From NCBI RefSeq assembly GCF_029392095.1, contig NZ_CP113930.1:1919012-1983011 (forward strand): a stretch of DNA of 64,000 nt, in the 5' to 3' direction. Below are positions 27,216 through 36,454 of the stretch, in pieces. Made by a program: the position numbers and the translations under genes. The notes under the pieces were generated by a model. The model worked only from the letters and a program-made list of their open reading frames with translations, was not told where the DNA came from and did not search any database. The stretch's first letter is position 1, and the number at the start of each line of letters is the position of its first letter. The stretch is from Lactobacillus sp. ESL0700 (lineage in GTDB: Bacteria > Bacillota > Bacilli > Lactobacillales > Lactobacillaceae).

Positions 27216-27300
27216 GTCTTTAAAAGTTCTAAAGAAATTCTTTACTATTTCATAAGAAAATTGCCACGCTAACTTCATAATTTACGTTTAATATTTAAAT

Positions 27301-27414
27301 TGTAGCAAGGAGGTAAGAAAACTTGCTACATACTCCCACTTTTTTATTTCATTCATTCTTACTCCTTCAAAGTAGATGAAAACTAACAGGCTCGCATTTT
27401 GCGAGCCTTTTCCC
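27301..27414 (+). ncRNA. Candidate small RNA, unit 2 of a tandem pair, or leader of the CbpB-like gene
   Basis: TGTAGCAAG and CTTGCTACA (27301-27330) form a perfect nine-base-pair hairpin whose loop displays GAGGTAAGAAAA. A U-rich stretch then leads to CATTCTTACTCCTTC (27351-27368), complementary to the stem-loop sequence AAGGAGGTAAGAA apart from one bulge. A terminator GGCTCGC/GCGAGCC follows (27389-27407). The order of parts repeats unit 1. It ends about 33 bases before the CbpB-like ATG, so it may be either an independent sRNA or an attenuating leader. Confidence 0.48.
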
Positions 27415-27446
27415 TTATATGGAATATTTTAATGAAAGGTTTATTT

Positions 27447-27929
27447 ATGTTCTCACCCGCAATTAAGCATTTAATTCAAGAAAAATCAGGCTCATTCCTC
27501 ATTCCAGCAACAAGAATTGCATTTGTTTTAGATGATAATCCGCTTTACCACGCATTTTTGATTTTAACACGCGTTAAATATTCGAAAATTCCGGTTTTAG
27601 ACAGTCAAAATCACGTTGTTGGCCTTCTTAGCTTAGCAATGATTACCGATAAAATGATGAAAACTGACGAAATCTCTCTTGACCCACTGTCCGAATTAAA
27701 GGTTCGTGATGTAATGCAAACTAATTTTGATAAAATAAATTTTGCACAAACTACCCTAGAGGTTCAATTGCACTTATTAGTTGATAATGCATTCTTACCT
27801 GTTGTTGACGATCATAACGTTTTTCAAGGGCTGTTAACCCGGCGCGAATGGATTAAGGCATTTAATTACGTTGTTCACAATTTTGAGGAAAAATATAACG
27901 TAACTAAAAAAATAAGTTGCTACAATTAA
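27447..27929 (+). CDS. cbpB: CBS-domain protein, CbpB (YkuL)-like c-di-AMP-binding protein
   Basis: 160 residues made of two CBS motifs (about residues 15-70 and 85-145: IPATRIAFVLDDNPLYHAFLIL, then KVRDVMQTNFDKINFAQTTL) with no other domain, matching the CbpB/YkuL size. CbpB binds cyclic-di-AMP and in its apo form stimulates the (p)ppGpp synthetase Rel in Listeria and Bacillus. The ATG at 27447 has AAAGG seven bases upstream. The ATG at 27432 has no site. The terminator-ended structured unit just upstream suggests transcriptional control. Confidence 0.75.
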   Translation: MFSPAIKHLIQEKSGSFLIPATRIAFVLDDNPLYHAFLILTRVKYSKIPVLDSQNHVVGLLSLAMITDKMMKTDEISLDPLSELKVRDVMQTNFDKINFAQTTLEVQLHLLVDNAFLPVVDDHNVFQGLLTRREWIKAFNYVVHNFEEKYNVTKKISCYN

Positions 27930-28180
27930 TCATTATTTTTAAATAACTGATGTTATCGACCTTTTTATATTATCTTTTAAACATTTTGTACTATAATAAA
28001 TTCTAATAGTAGAAATTCGTGTTATTAGCTTCATTAAGCAATTTTTGTCAGTTTACTATTCATTAATTATCATCATATAGCTATGAATAACTAATGCGAT
28101 TATTCAACGGATATTTATCATCTAAGTAGGCTAAATAATTAAATAACAATTATGCAAAACAAGATAGGATGATGTTTACG

Positions 28181-28747
28181 ATGCCAAATAAGACAGATAC
28201 AGACGATCTAACTAGTTTAGTCAATACAATTATTAGGGAAAATTCATATCCTCGTGACAATGAATTGTCAGCAAAAGAAAAAAAAGCTTTAATTATCAAG
28301 CTCAAGAAATTGAATAAAAATTCTGGTAATTTGAACGAGATTTTGCGGATTGTCAATGCCTTTTATAAGGATAAGATTGCACGGCAATTAAAATCGATTG
28401 ATATCAATTCCTCTTTGATTTTTGAAATGCTGCAACACGAAGTGGTTTCAGCAACTAGACTTCACACCTTTTTATTAGATTTAGCTGAACAAGAAGGCTT
28501 TTCAACTGAAGGTATTGAAAAAATCAACCACTACTTTATCGAAACTAACGATTATGGTGATAACACTGATTTTATGACGATGTCTTCATTCGATGTAATT
28601 GATGCAATCAGACGTACGAAGTCAGATTATTTAGATCAAGCTCCGCAAATCTTTAAGCGCCAGTGCAGTCAACATGTTGACTGCACTCTAAAGTCTACCA
28701 ATGGAAAGAAAAAAAGCAACAACATTATCAAGTTAAGCGATTATTAA
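28181..28747 (+). CDS. Hypothetical cytoplasmic protein
   Basis: 188 residues (192 if the ATG at 28169 is used). The region has AGGAT close to the first two ATGs, so the start is uncertain. The protein is soluble and mostly helical, with a lysine-rich segment ([19 protein letters not shown], residues about 31-49) and a polar C-terminus (TNGKKKSNNIIKLSDY). I do not recognise a family. The gene stands alone, preceded by 250 AT-rich bases and followed by a strong terminator. Confidence 0.6.
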   Translation: MPNKTDTDDLTSLVNTIIRENSYPRDNELSAKEKKALIIKLKKLNKNSGNLNEILRIVNAFYKDKIARQLKSIDINSSLIFEMLQHEVVSATRLHTFLLDLAEQEGFSTEGIEKINHYFIETNDYGDNTDFMTMSSFDVIDAIRRTKSDYLDQAPQIFKRQCSQHVDCTLKSTNGKKKSNNIIKLSDY

Positions 28748-28751
28748 TTTT

Positions 28752-28782
28752 AGCAAGAGATAACATCTCTTGCTTTTTTATT
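28752..28782 (+). terminator. Rho-independent terminator
   Basis: AGCAAGAGAT/ATCTCTTGCT with a three-base loop is followed by six Ts. It is directly followed by the near-palindrome TTATTTCCCAGGAAATAA (28778-28795). Confidence 0.92.
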
Positions 28783-28901
28783 TCCCAGGAAATAATTTTT
28801 GCTTAACAGTAATTTATTTAGAACAAGTCTAATTAAATTGACCGAATTAGTGTTAAAATGAAATTCATAAACATAATTTAAGTAGCGGAGGCACAATAGT
28901 A

Positions 28902-30770
28902 ATGAGCTTAAGACGACAATGGAAATTTATCCTTGTATTAATTGCTGGTGTAATTGGTCTTATCTGTCAATTTGTTTTAAAAACCAAAAGTTTATTTCAA
29001 ATTGGCAGTTTGCAATTTCCCATTCAAACAATTTTAATCGATATTATCGGTGTCATGATGGTGATTTCCTTATTAATGGAAATTGTCGACGACTTTAAGA
29101 CTGGGCGCTACGGCGTTGACATTCTCGCCGTAATTGCTGTTGTTTCGACCATTTTAATTGGTGATCAATGGGCCGAGTGGATGATTTTAGTCATGATGAC
29201 TGGTGGCGAAACACTGGAAGATTACGCAACGGGACAAGCTGACAAAGAACTACGCTCGCTGTTAAGCAACTCGCCAAGTATTGCTAACAAGATTGTTAAT
29301 GACAAACTTGTTTCTGTCGATGTTGAACAACTAAAACCTGGTGATCATGTTTTAATCAAGCCTGGTGAACAAGTTCCCGTTGACGGTACGGTGGTTAAGG
29401 GCTCGTCCAGCTTTGATCAATCCTCATTGACTGGTGAATCTGTTCCCGTTGATAAACAACTCGGTGACGAGTTAATGTCGGGATCAATTAATGGTAGTGA
29501 TGCTGTCGAGATGAGTGTTACTAAGAAGGCGAGCGATTCTGAATACCAAACGATTGTCTCTTTAGTCAAGTCTTCGCAAGCGCAACCTGCAAAATTTGTC
29601 AAAATGGCTGACCGCTATGCTGTTCCATTTACTATTATTTCCTTAGTAATCGGGATTGGCGCTTGGATCCATTCAGGAAATCCTGTCAACTTTGCGGAAG
29701 TTATGGTTGTAGCTTCCCCATGTCCGTTATTAATCGCAGCGCCCGTTGCCCTAGTTTCCGGCATGAGTTCAATGTCCAAGCACCATATCATTGTCAAATC
29801 AGGCCCAACTTTAGAAAAATTGGCTACAGCCAAGACTTTTGCCTTCGATAAAACCGGTACTTTAACAGAAAATCAATTAGTTATTGACGCAATTGTTCCT
29901 TCTCCTGATAGTAATTTTGACGAAAAAACTTTACAAAGTTATGCAGCTAGTGTCGAACAACAATCAAGCCATATCATTGCTAATTCATTAGTTAACGTAA
30001 CAAACAAGCAGCTCATTAAACCTGCAACTGATATTAAGGAAACAACTAGTGAAGGAATCAGCGGCAACGTTGAAGATCACATTGTTAAAGTTGGTAAATT
30101 ATGTTATGTTGCTCCTGATAAAAAAATTAGTGCGGTTAATTCTACTGCCGTTTACGTTTCAATTGATAATCAATATGCAGGTTATATCACTTTTAAAGAT
30201 CAATTACGACCAGAAAGTGCAACAACAGTTGCCCGTCTAAAGCGGCAAGGTGGCGAGCACATTATGATGCTTACTGGCGACCATAAAGACGTTGCCGACA
30301 AGATTGGTAAAGAAGTCGGCGTAGACGATATTCGTTCCGAACTTTTGCCCGCACAAAAAATCCAGGCAATTAAAGAAGTCCCACAAGCAAATCGGCCTGT
30401 TGTCATGACTGGCGATGGCGTTAATGATGCTCCGAGCTTAACCGCGGCTGATGTTGGTATTGCAATGGGCGCTAAAGGTGCCTCTGCTGCTAGTGAGAGT
30501 GCTGATGCCGTCATTATGGTTAACGACTTATCCAAAGTTAACGATGCCGTTGCAATTTCTAAGCATACAATGAAAGTAGCTAATGTTGACGTTTTAACAG
30601 CGATTAGTATTGTGATCATTATTGAACTAATTGCCTTCACCGGTGTTATTCCAGCATTCTGGGGCGCCATTCTGCAGGAATGCGTTGACATGATTTCAAT
30701 TAGTTTAGCTTTATTGGCCAAAACCCAGCCTAAAAATCCTAAGCAAACAGGTTTAGTTGCAGATAAATAA
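28902..30770 (+). CDS. Heavy-metal P1B-type ATPase (unusual SPC transport motif)
   Basis: 622 residues. The P-type core is complete: TGES (LTGESVPVDK), phosphorylated Asp in FDKTGTLTE near residue 316, HP-like VEQQSSHIIANSL, and MTGDGVNDAPSL. The membrane motif is VASPCPLL near residue 272, SPC as in P1B-4 pumps rather than CPC. The last helices carry LQECVDMISISLALL where P1B-4 enzymes usually have HEG. No N-terminal HMA domain is present. The metal is therefore uncertain (Co, Zn, Cd and Fe are options). GGAGG precedes the ATG by about 11 bases. A long terminator follows, so it is monocistronic. Confidence 0.88.
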   Translation: MSLRRQWKFILVLIAGVIGLICQFVLKTKSLFQIGSLQFPIQTILIDIIGVMMVISLLMEIVDDFKTGRYGVDILAVIAVVSTILIGDQWAEWMILVMMTGGETLEDYATGQADKELRSLLSNSPSIANKIVNDKLVSVDVEQLKPGDHVLIKPGEQVPVDGTVVKGSSSFDQSSLTGESVPVDKQLGDELMSGSINGSDAVEMSVTKKASDSEYQTIVSLVKSSQAQPAKFVKMADRYAVPFTIISLVIGIGAWIHSGNPVNFAEVMVVASPCPLLIAAPVALVSGMSSMSKHHIIVKSGPTLEKLATAKTFAFDKTGTLTENQLVIDAIVPSPDSNFDEKTLQSYAASVEQQSSHIIANSLVNVTNKQLIKPATDIKETTSEGISGNVEDHIVKVGKLCYVAPDKKISAVNSTAVYVSIDNQYAGYITFKDQLRPESATTVARLKRQGGEHIMMLTGDHKDVADKIGKEVGVDDIRSELLPAQKIQAIKEVPQANRPVVMTGDGVNDAPSLTAADVGIAMGAKGASAASESADAVIMVNDLSKVNDAVAISKHTMKVANVDVLTAISIVIIIELIAFTGVIPAFWGAILQECVDMISISLALLAKTQPKNPKQTGLVADK

Positions 30771-30834
30771 TTTTTAAGATACACTTTTATTTAATTAAAT
30801 ATTTTTTAGTGGTTGGAGTTTTATTACCAAAATA

Positions 30835-30888
30835 AAAACTTTCAAGATTTGCTCTTTTGGGTCAAAGAGCTGCTTGAAAGTTTTTTTG
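30835..30888 (+). terminator. Terminator after the P-type ATPase gene
   Basis: AAAAACTTTCAAG pairs with CTTGAAAGTTTTT around an inner stem GCTCTTT/AAAGAGC, followed by a T-run. It is a long, strong hairpin. Confidence 0.88.
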
Positions 30889-30910
30889 TTTACTCAAAGA
30901 AAGGGATATT

Positions 30911-32059
30911 ATGACTTTTTTAGGAGAATTAATTTTAATCTTATTTAGTTCCATTATTTTGGGACAAATATTTACACGATTAAAGATGCCTACAGTGATT
31001 GGACAATTACTTTCGGGGATTTTACTTGGGCCAGCCTTACTTAATTGGATCAAACCAGACAATTTAATCAGTCTTTTTTCACAATTCGGGATAATTTTAT
31101 TAATGTTTTTAGCCGGATTAGAAAGTAATCTTGAACTACTTAAAAAATATTTCAAATTAAGTTTCACTATCGCTACGACTGGAGTAATTTTGCCAATCAC
31201 ATTTATTGGACTTGCTAGTTATCTATTCGGAATGTCCATACTAGAAGCTACTTTTATTGGCATTGTTTTCTCTGCTACCAGCGTCTCGATCTCTGTAGTT
31301 GTCCTACAAGAACAAGGTCAGCTGCACAGTCGTGCTGGGACAGCTATTTTAGGTGCAGCTATTTTTGACGATATTTTAGCAGTAGTTGTGCTTAGTCTTT
31401 TTACCGCATTCAGCCATTCAGGAGAAAATAGTGGTCCTACTACTAATATTTTCCTGAATTTTGCTTTGGAAATTGGATACTTTGGCTTCATCTGGTTAAT
31501 TTATCGGCTAACACCAAAATTAATGCAACTCACTAGCAAAATGACAGTGAATCATGCAAGCGATATTGCGGCATTAAGTCTTGTTCTAATGCTTGCTTGG
31601 ACTGCCGATTATGTAGGATTATCAGATGTAATTGGTGCTTTCTTTGGCGGACTTGCTCTTAGACAAACCCCGCAACACCAAAAAATCCAACGATCAATTG
31701 ATACCATTGGTTATGCCATTTTTATTCCCGTCTTTTTCACTAATATTGGATTGGCAATTACTTTTGCAAGTTTTAAGCAGGACTTAGTTTTTATTAGTGT
31801 GCTAACTATTTTAGCAATTATTTCTAAATTTTGGGCGGGAAAATATAGCAGCAAGTTATTCGGCTTTAGCAAAAATGAAGGCAATATTGTAGGTGCAGGA
31901 ATGATCTCTCGAGGCGAAGTAGCTTTGATTGTAGCCCAACTTGGTCAGAGTATTCATTTAATATCGCAAGATATATATTCCAGTATAATTGTTGTCATCA
32001 TTATCACAACAATTTTATCGCCATTTATTTTGAATTACTTTATCCAAAATAACCAATAA
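30911..32059 (+). CDS. CPA2-family monovalent cation:proton antiporter
   Basis: 382 residues with about 12 transmembrane segments of the Na+/H+ exchanger (KefB/NapA) fold. Typical features are TVIGQLLSGILLGPALL near residue 30 and the ion-binding region AAIFDDILAVVVLS near residue 150, with the characteristic double Asp. There is no C-terminal TrkA-N domain, so it is closer to the short NapA/GerN type. It exports Na+ or K+ in exchange for H+. An AAAGGG site precedes the ATG. Its last 45 bases overlap the convergent CPBP gene. Confidence 0.88.
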   Translation: MTFLGELILILFSSIILGQIFTRLKMPTVIGQLLSGILLGPALLNWIKPDNLISLFSQFGIILLMFLAGLESNLELLKKYFKLSFTIATTGVILPITFIGLASYLFGMSILEATFIGIVFSATSVSISVVVLQEQGQLHSRAGTAILGAAIFDDILAVVVLSLFTAFSHSGENSGPTTNIFLNFALEIGYFGFIWLIYRLTPKLMQLTSKMTVNHASDIAALSLVLMLAWTADYVGLSDVIGAFFGGLALRQTPQHQKIQRSIDTIGYAIFIPVFFTNIGLAITFASFKQDLVFISVLTILAIISKFWAGKYSSKLFGFSKNEGNIVGAGMISRGEVALIVAQLGQSIHLISQDIYSSIIVVIIITTILSPFILNYFIQNNQ

Positions 32060-32731
32060 ATAAGGTAGCGAATTGTAAAACATATGCGTCAAAATAGAGT
32101 AGCGTAGGTCCTTAGTGCTCGTATAAACCCACGCTAAAATGCATCCCAAAGCCCAATAGATAACGATAAATTTGGTGATGCTGGGATCATGCATGTAACC
32201 AAATACGAACCCGCTGCAAATTATCCCTACCCATTTGCTTACTTTACTTTCTTTCATGAAAAAAGTGTTGAAAAACAAACCGCGAAAAATCGTTTCTTCA
32301 CAGATTGGCGCAATTATACAAACCATTGGGATAAATAAGCCCCCTGCTTGTAGCGAAATTTTATCTAGCGTTGCTTGATTAGTCGAAGTGTTCTGCGCTG
32401 TTACGCCCAATAAAATTTGTAACACATAACTGCAAACAACAATTAAAACAAAGCCAGATAACATGATTAATAGTCGATGGCCATCCCAATGTGGTGATTG
32501 ATTAAAGTCCCAATCATTTTCTGTTTTTAACTGTCTTTGATATAAATATAAAATGAACGCCAACACTAAAATTGTTGCAAGCGCGGTCAAAATAATAAGC
32601 ATTGCATAATCAATATGCAACATTTTTTCCAATTGACGCGGGAAAAAGTAAAAACACTCCAAAATTTGGTAACTAGCAAATGCTAAAATAATACCTGCAA
32701 TATTTCCTAGCCAATTAAACAGTTTTTTCAT
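32015..32731 (-). CDS. CPBP-family intramembrane metalloprotease (Abi/CAAX-type)
   Basis: 238 residues, about six to seven transmembrane helices. The conserved motifs are EETIFRG (Glu-Glu-x-x-x-Arg), FGYMHDP (Phe-x-x-x-His) and HMFYNSLPY (His-x-x-x-Asn), which form the metal/active site of the CPBP family (Rce1-like). In lactobacilli these often serve bacteriocin self-immunity or membrane-protein processing. Start ATG 32731, with AAAGG nine bases upstream. The in-frame TTG at 32740 is rejected. The C-terminal coding end overlaps the antiporter gene by 45 bases. Confidence 0.85.
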   Translation of the reverse strand: MKKLFNWLGNIAGIILAFASYQILECFYFFPRQLEKMLHIDYAMLIILTALATILVLAFILYLYQRQLKTENDWDFNQSPHWDGHRLLIMLSGFVLIVVCSYVLQILLGVTAQNTSTNQATLDKISLQAGGLFIPMVCIIAPICEETIFRGLFFNTFFMKESKVSKWVGIICSGFVFGYMHDPSITKFIVIYWALGCILAWVYTSTKDLRYSILTHMFYNSLPYLLVILDKVIQNKWR

Positions 32732-32817
32732 AATAATCAACCTTTATTCTCTATGACTTTTCTAAATGCATTCATTATAATAGATTTAACTCATAAAACC
32801 TAAAATGGAGATACAGG

Positions 32818-33900
32818 ATGCACTTTTTTCAAATTTTTAGTTCAAATCAGCCATTTACCTACCTAACGATTCTATTATTCCTTACATTTATCGTGTTTTT
32901 AACTACTTGGTTAAAAGAACCGCGGCGCCTTTTAAATGGAATTTTATTTACAATCTTCATTTTAATACTTGGAATTTGGTTTACCGTGTTAATTATTGCC
33001 ACTAATTTGCAGATTCTAGTCAATATTTACATTGTCGTGCTGGCGCTTTTTGTAACTGTTATTGTTTTGATGGCTGCTTTTTCCTGGCTCTTCTTTTTGT
33101 GGAACGCTTATTTTGTTTGGCAGCGCGAAAGCCACACATTGCCTAATTTGCTAACCCTTTTTATTGGTCTGGCTTTAATTATTGTTTGGGCAATTGCATT
33201 AATCGGCCCATTTAAAGCTGCACCAAATTGGCTAAAAGCCTTGCTTTATGCTACACCAGCTGTCGTTTTGTACTTATTACTGGTCGCTTACAACTTTCTG
33301 GTTAACTTAGCACTCTACCAACTAGTCCCACGGCAATATAACCAAGACTACCTAATCGTTTTAGGCGCTGGACTATATAATGGCGAGACTGTGACACCTC
33401 TACTTGCCAGCCGCATTAATCGAGCAATTCAATTTGCGCAGAAACAGGTTGCGAAGGGCCGAAAAATGCCTAAATTAATTATGTCTGGTGGCCAAGGCAA
33501 AGACGAAAAAATCTCTGAAGCCCAAGCGATGACAGAATATGCTTTGGCCCGCGGGATTGCACCTGACAACATTCTGCGCGAGGATAAATCCCAGAATACG
33601 TATCAGAATATGCTCTTTTCAGCAAAAGTAGCGACCAAAGACTACGGCAGTGATAATTATCGGGCTAAATTTTTTAGTAATAATTATCACATTTTTCGAG
33701 CTTCTCTTTTTGCCCGCGCTGCTGGACTGAACGCTAATGGTGTTGGCTCATACACCAGGTTTTACTTCTTGCCCAACGCCATTGTGCGCGAATTTGCCGG
33801 TGTGCTTGTGATGAATAAAAAGCGCCACTTAATAGTTATTGCATTAATATTGGTAGCATTTATTCTGTTGGCACTTTTGACTAGCTTGGGCTTGGCTTAG
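32818..33900 (+). CDS. YdcF/DUF218 (SanA-like) membrane protein
   Basis: 360 residues: about five N-terminal transmembrane helices, then a DUF218 domain (about residues 175-320: DYLIVLGAGLYNGETVTPLLASRI, MSGGQGKDEKISEAQAM, REDKSQNTYQNMLFSAK) and one final helix. DUF218 domains bind nucleotides or SAM-like ligands in YdcF. The SanA relatives affect envelope permeability. A TGGAG site precedes the ATG. It is divergent from the CPBP gene. Confidence 0.82.
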   Translation: MHFFQIFSSNQPFTYLTILLFLTFIVFLTTWLKEPRRLLNGILFTIFILILGIWFTVLIIATNLQILVNIYIVVLALFVTVIVLMAAFSWLFFLWNAYFVWQRESHTLPNLLTLFIGLALIIVWAIALIGPFKAAPNWLKALLYATPAVVLYLLLVAYNFLVNLALYQLVPRQYNQDYLIVLGAGLYNGETVTPLLASRINRAIQFAQKQVAKGRKMPKLIMSGGQGKDEKISEAQAMTEYALARGIAPDNILREDKSQNTYQNMLFSAKVATKDYGSDNYRAKFFSNNYHIFRASLFARAAGLNANGVGSYTRFYFLPNAIVREFAGVLVMNKKRHLIVIALILVAFILLALLTSLGLA

Positions 33901-34035
33901 AACTAGAGCGACCTGTTATTTTGGAAGTCATGATTTTTAAAATCATCTTAATTTTAAGCTTTCAAGCTAGCCGCTTTTTTTCATCAATGTTAAACTGACT
34001 TTTATTATTACTTTATTAAAGAAACGGACAATTAT

Positions 34036-36372
34036 ATGCTACAATTAAAAGATTTACGCAAATCCTACCACGTAGGTGATACCGTCACACATGCACTTGA
34101 TGATGTTTCGATTTCATTTCGTAATCAAGAATTTGTCGCCATTTTAGGACCGAGTGGTTCCGGAAAAACAACTATGCTAAATGTCATTGGCGGTCTTGAC
34201 CGTTATGACTCCGGTGACCTAATTATCAACGGTAAATCAACCAAAAATTTTAAAGAAACTGATTGGGACGCATACCGCAACAACTCTGTTGGTTTTGTCT
34301 TCCAAAATTACAATCTAATCTCGCACCTCTCAATTATCGCCAACGTCGAATTGGGAATGAATTTATCTGGTGTCCCTGCCAGTGAACGCCATAAACGTGC
34401 AATCGAGGCCTTAACACAAGTTGGGCTGAAGGAACATATTAACAAAAAGCCCAACCAATTATCTGGCGGTCAAATGCAACGGGTGGCAATTGCGCGAGCA
34501 TTAGCTAATAATCCCGATATTTTACTCTGTGACGAGCCGACTGGAGCCCTTGATACTGAAACTTCTGAGCAAATCATGCAGCTAATTAAGCAGGTTGCTA
34601 AAGACCGCTTGGTAATTATGGTGACGCACAACCCTAAATTGGCCGAGGAATATGCTTCTAGAATCGTCAACTTCCAGGATGGTAAAATTCTCAACGATTC
34701 TGACCCTTATGAGCCAAAAGATGAGCAAGATACGTTTAAGCTTAAACGCACAAAAATGTCTTATTGGAACGCAATTAAATTGAGTTTTACCAATATTATG
34801 ACCAAGAAAGGCCGCACAACACTGACGGCTTTTGCATCAAGTATCGGGATCATTTCAATTGCCATCGTTTTAGCGTTATCCAACGGTTTTCAAAAGCAAA
34901 TTGATACCACGATGAGCAAGGCACTAGCTAAATATCCCGTTTCAATCAGCCAAACGGCAACCAACGCATCAAGCACTAAAAACGATGATTCTGATAAAAA
35001 CGTCAAAAATCGCGGCTATATTACGGCCAAAGAAAGCGAACTGCAATCTTCCACGCACCAAAATAAAATTACGCCTGCGTATATTAATTACGTGAAAAAG
35101 ATTAATCCTGACTATGCTAATAATATTTCTTACCAGCGCGGTGTTAATCTCAACTTACTGGCTAAAGATGGTCATAAAATCAAACGCGTTAAATTCTCAA
35201 CAATTGCTACTGGCGCTACTAGCGCACAGGAATCCGCATTAGCGGAAGTCCAAGAAAGCAGCGGTTTTGGCTCAGCCGTTTTCCCAACTACTCTTAAATC
35301 AGGGAAGACTTCATTCCTGAAAGATAATTATCAATTACTCAATGGTTCCTGGCCCAAGAAGGCTACTGACTTGATTTTGGTAACCAACAATAAGGACACT
35401 GTTAATATTAATGTCTTTAAGAACTTAGGCTTCAAAATTAAGAATGGTGAAAAACTGCCGTTCAACAAGTTGCTTGGCAAAGAATACAAAATCATTGATA
35501 ACGACGATTACTACCAAAAATTGCCAACAGGAATGTTCATTCCGCAAAAAGCTGATACAGCAATGTTCAACAACAGTAAAACTACGCTGCGAGTAGTTGG
35601 CATTATTCGACCAAAGAACAAAGATTCACTCGCCCTACTTTCTCCTGGAATTACCTATAGTGATCAGCTAACGCAACACATCATTAAGTCCAACCAAAAT
35701 TCTGCAATTGTGACCGCACAAAAGAAGTCCAAGCAGAATGTTATGACTGGACAAAATATGAGCACAGCTGAAAAGAAGCAGATGATGCAAGCTATCGGTG
35801 GTTCAACTTTGCCAATGGGCATCATGATTTATCCAAATGACTTTAATTCAAAGGATAAAGTTTTAGATTATCTCGATAAATGGAATAAAGGCAAGAGTAA
35901 GAAAAACAAGATTATTTATACCGATATGTCGAGTGCCGTTACGTCAATGACTGGTGGTTTGCTCAACGGAATTACCACGGTTCTTGTGGCCTTTGCCGCA
36001 ATTTCATTGGTTACCTCAATGATTATGATTGGAATTTTAACTTATACTTCCGTTCTTGAGCGAACTAAAGAAATTGGTGTGCTCAAGGCTTTAGGTGCTC
36101 GGAAGAAAGATATTACCCGTGTATTTGATGCCGAGACATTTATTTTGGGCGTCTTTTCGGGAGTCTTAGGAATTATCATCGCTTACCTGTTAACCTTCCC
36201 AATTAACAGCATCTTGTACAACATCACCGATTTAACAAATGTAGCTCAACTTAATCCAATTCATGCATTAATTTTGATCATCATTTCAACAATTTTGACT
36301 CTGCTTGGCGGTCACCTACCTGCACGAATGGCAGCTAAGAAGGATGCAGCAATTGCATTAAGAAGTGAATAA
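34036..36372 (+). CDS. ABC transporter with fused ATPase and FtsX-type permease (MacB-like)
   Basis: 778 residues. The N-terminal 230 are a LolD/MacB-type ATPase: Walker A LGPSGSGKTTML, signature LSGGQMQRVAIARALANNP, Walker B LLCDEPTGALD. A transmembrane helix near residue 275 follows, then a large lysine-rich extracellular domain and three C-terminal helices of the FtsX/MacB fold (ITTVLVAFAAISLVTSMIMI onward). Such mechanotransmitters export peptides or lipoproteins, or provide antimicrobial-peptide resistance. No two-component system is adjacent. The ribosome binding site is weak (ACGGA). Confidence 0.88.
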   Translation: MLQLKDLRKSYHVGDTVTHALDDVSISFRNQEFVAILGPSGSGKTTMLNVIGGLDRYDSGDLIINGKSTKNFKETDWDAYRNNSVGFVFQNYNLISHLSIIANVELGMNLSGVPASERHKRAIEALTQVGLKEHINKKPNQLSGGQMQRVAIARALANNPDILLCDEPTGALDTETSEQIMQLIKQVAKDRLVIMVTHNPKLAEEYASRIVNFQDGKILNDSDPYEPKDEQDTFKLKRTKMSYWNAIKLSFTNIMTKKGRTTLTAFASSIGIISIAIVLALSNGFQKQIDTTMSKALAKYPVSISQTATNASSTKNDDSDKNVKNRGYITAKESELQSSTHQNKITPAYINYVKKINPDYANNISYQRGVNLNLLAKDGHKIKRVKFSTIATGATSAQESALAEVQESSGFGSAVFPTTLKSGKTSFLKDNYQLLNGSWPKKATDLILVTNNKDTVNINVFKNLGFKIKNGEKLPFNKLLGKEYKIIDNDDYYQKLPTGMFIPQKADTAMFNNSKTTLRVVGIIRPKNKDSLALLSPGITYSDQLTQHIIKSNQNSAIVTAQKKSKQNVMTGQNMSTAEKKQMMQAIGGSTLPMGIMIYPNDFNSKDKVLDYLDKWNKGKSKKNKIIYTDMSSAVTSMTGGLLNGITTVLVAFAAISLVTSMIMIGILTYTSVLERTKEIGVLKALGARKKDITRVFDAETFILGVFSGVLGIIIAYLLTFPINSILYNITDLTNVAQLNPIHALILIIISTILTLLGGHLPARMAAKKDAAIALRSE

Positions 36373-36383
36373 TTTTAACAAAT

Positions 36384-36428
36384 TAAAGTTATGTTCCATG
36401 TGTAACAATGGTCATAACTTTTTTTGTT
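36384..36428 (+). terminator. Terminator after the MacB-like gene, with a parS-like loop
   Basis: AAAGTTATG pairs with CATAACTTT around an inner CCAT/ATGG stem, followed by a T-run. The loop region contains TGTTCCATGTGTAACA (36392-36407). Confidence 0.85.
36392..36407. promoter_or_regulatory. parS-like ParB site
   Basis: TGTTCCATGTGTAACA keeps both TGTT and AACA arms and the central palindrome of parS, with CATG replacing CACG. It is about 27 kb from oriC. Confidence 0.5.
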
Positions 36429-36454
36429 AGTCAATTTTAATAAAGAATAAAACA

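Larger units (their letters stand above)
26900..27446. other. Long intergenic region with two tandem small-RNA-like units
   Basis: No convincing protein gene is present in these 547 bases. The left 130 bases are AT-rich with promoter-like boxes. The remainder holds two units described separately: 27050-27215 and 27301-27414. Each has an SD-like AAGGAG near its 5' end, a U-rich stretch, a CATTCA..ACTCCT element and a rho-independent terminator. The second terminator lies immediately upstream of the CbpB-like gene. Confidence 0.6.

Noticed and set aside
33901..34035. Possible terminator after the DUF218 gene
   Set aside because: Only short AT-rich hairpins and a T-run near 33975. The stem is too weak to call.
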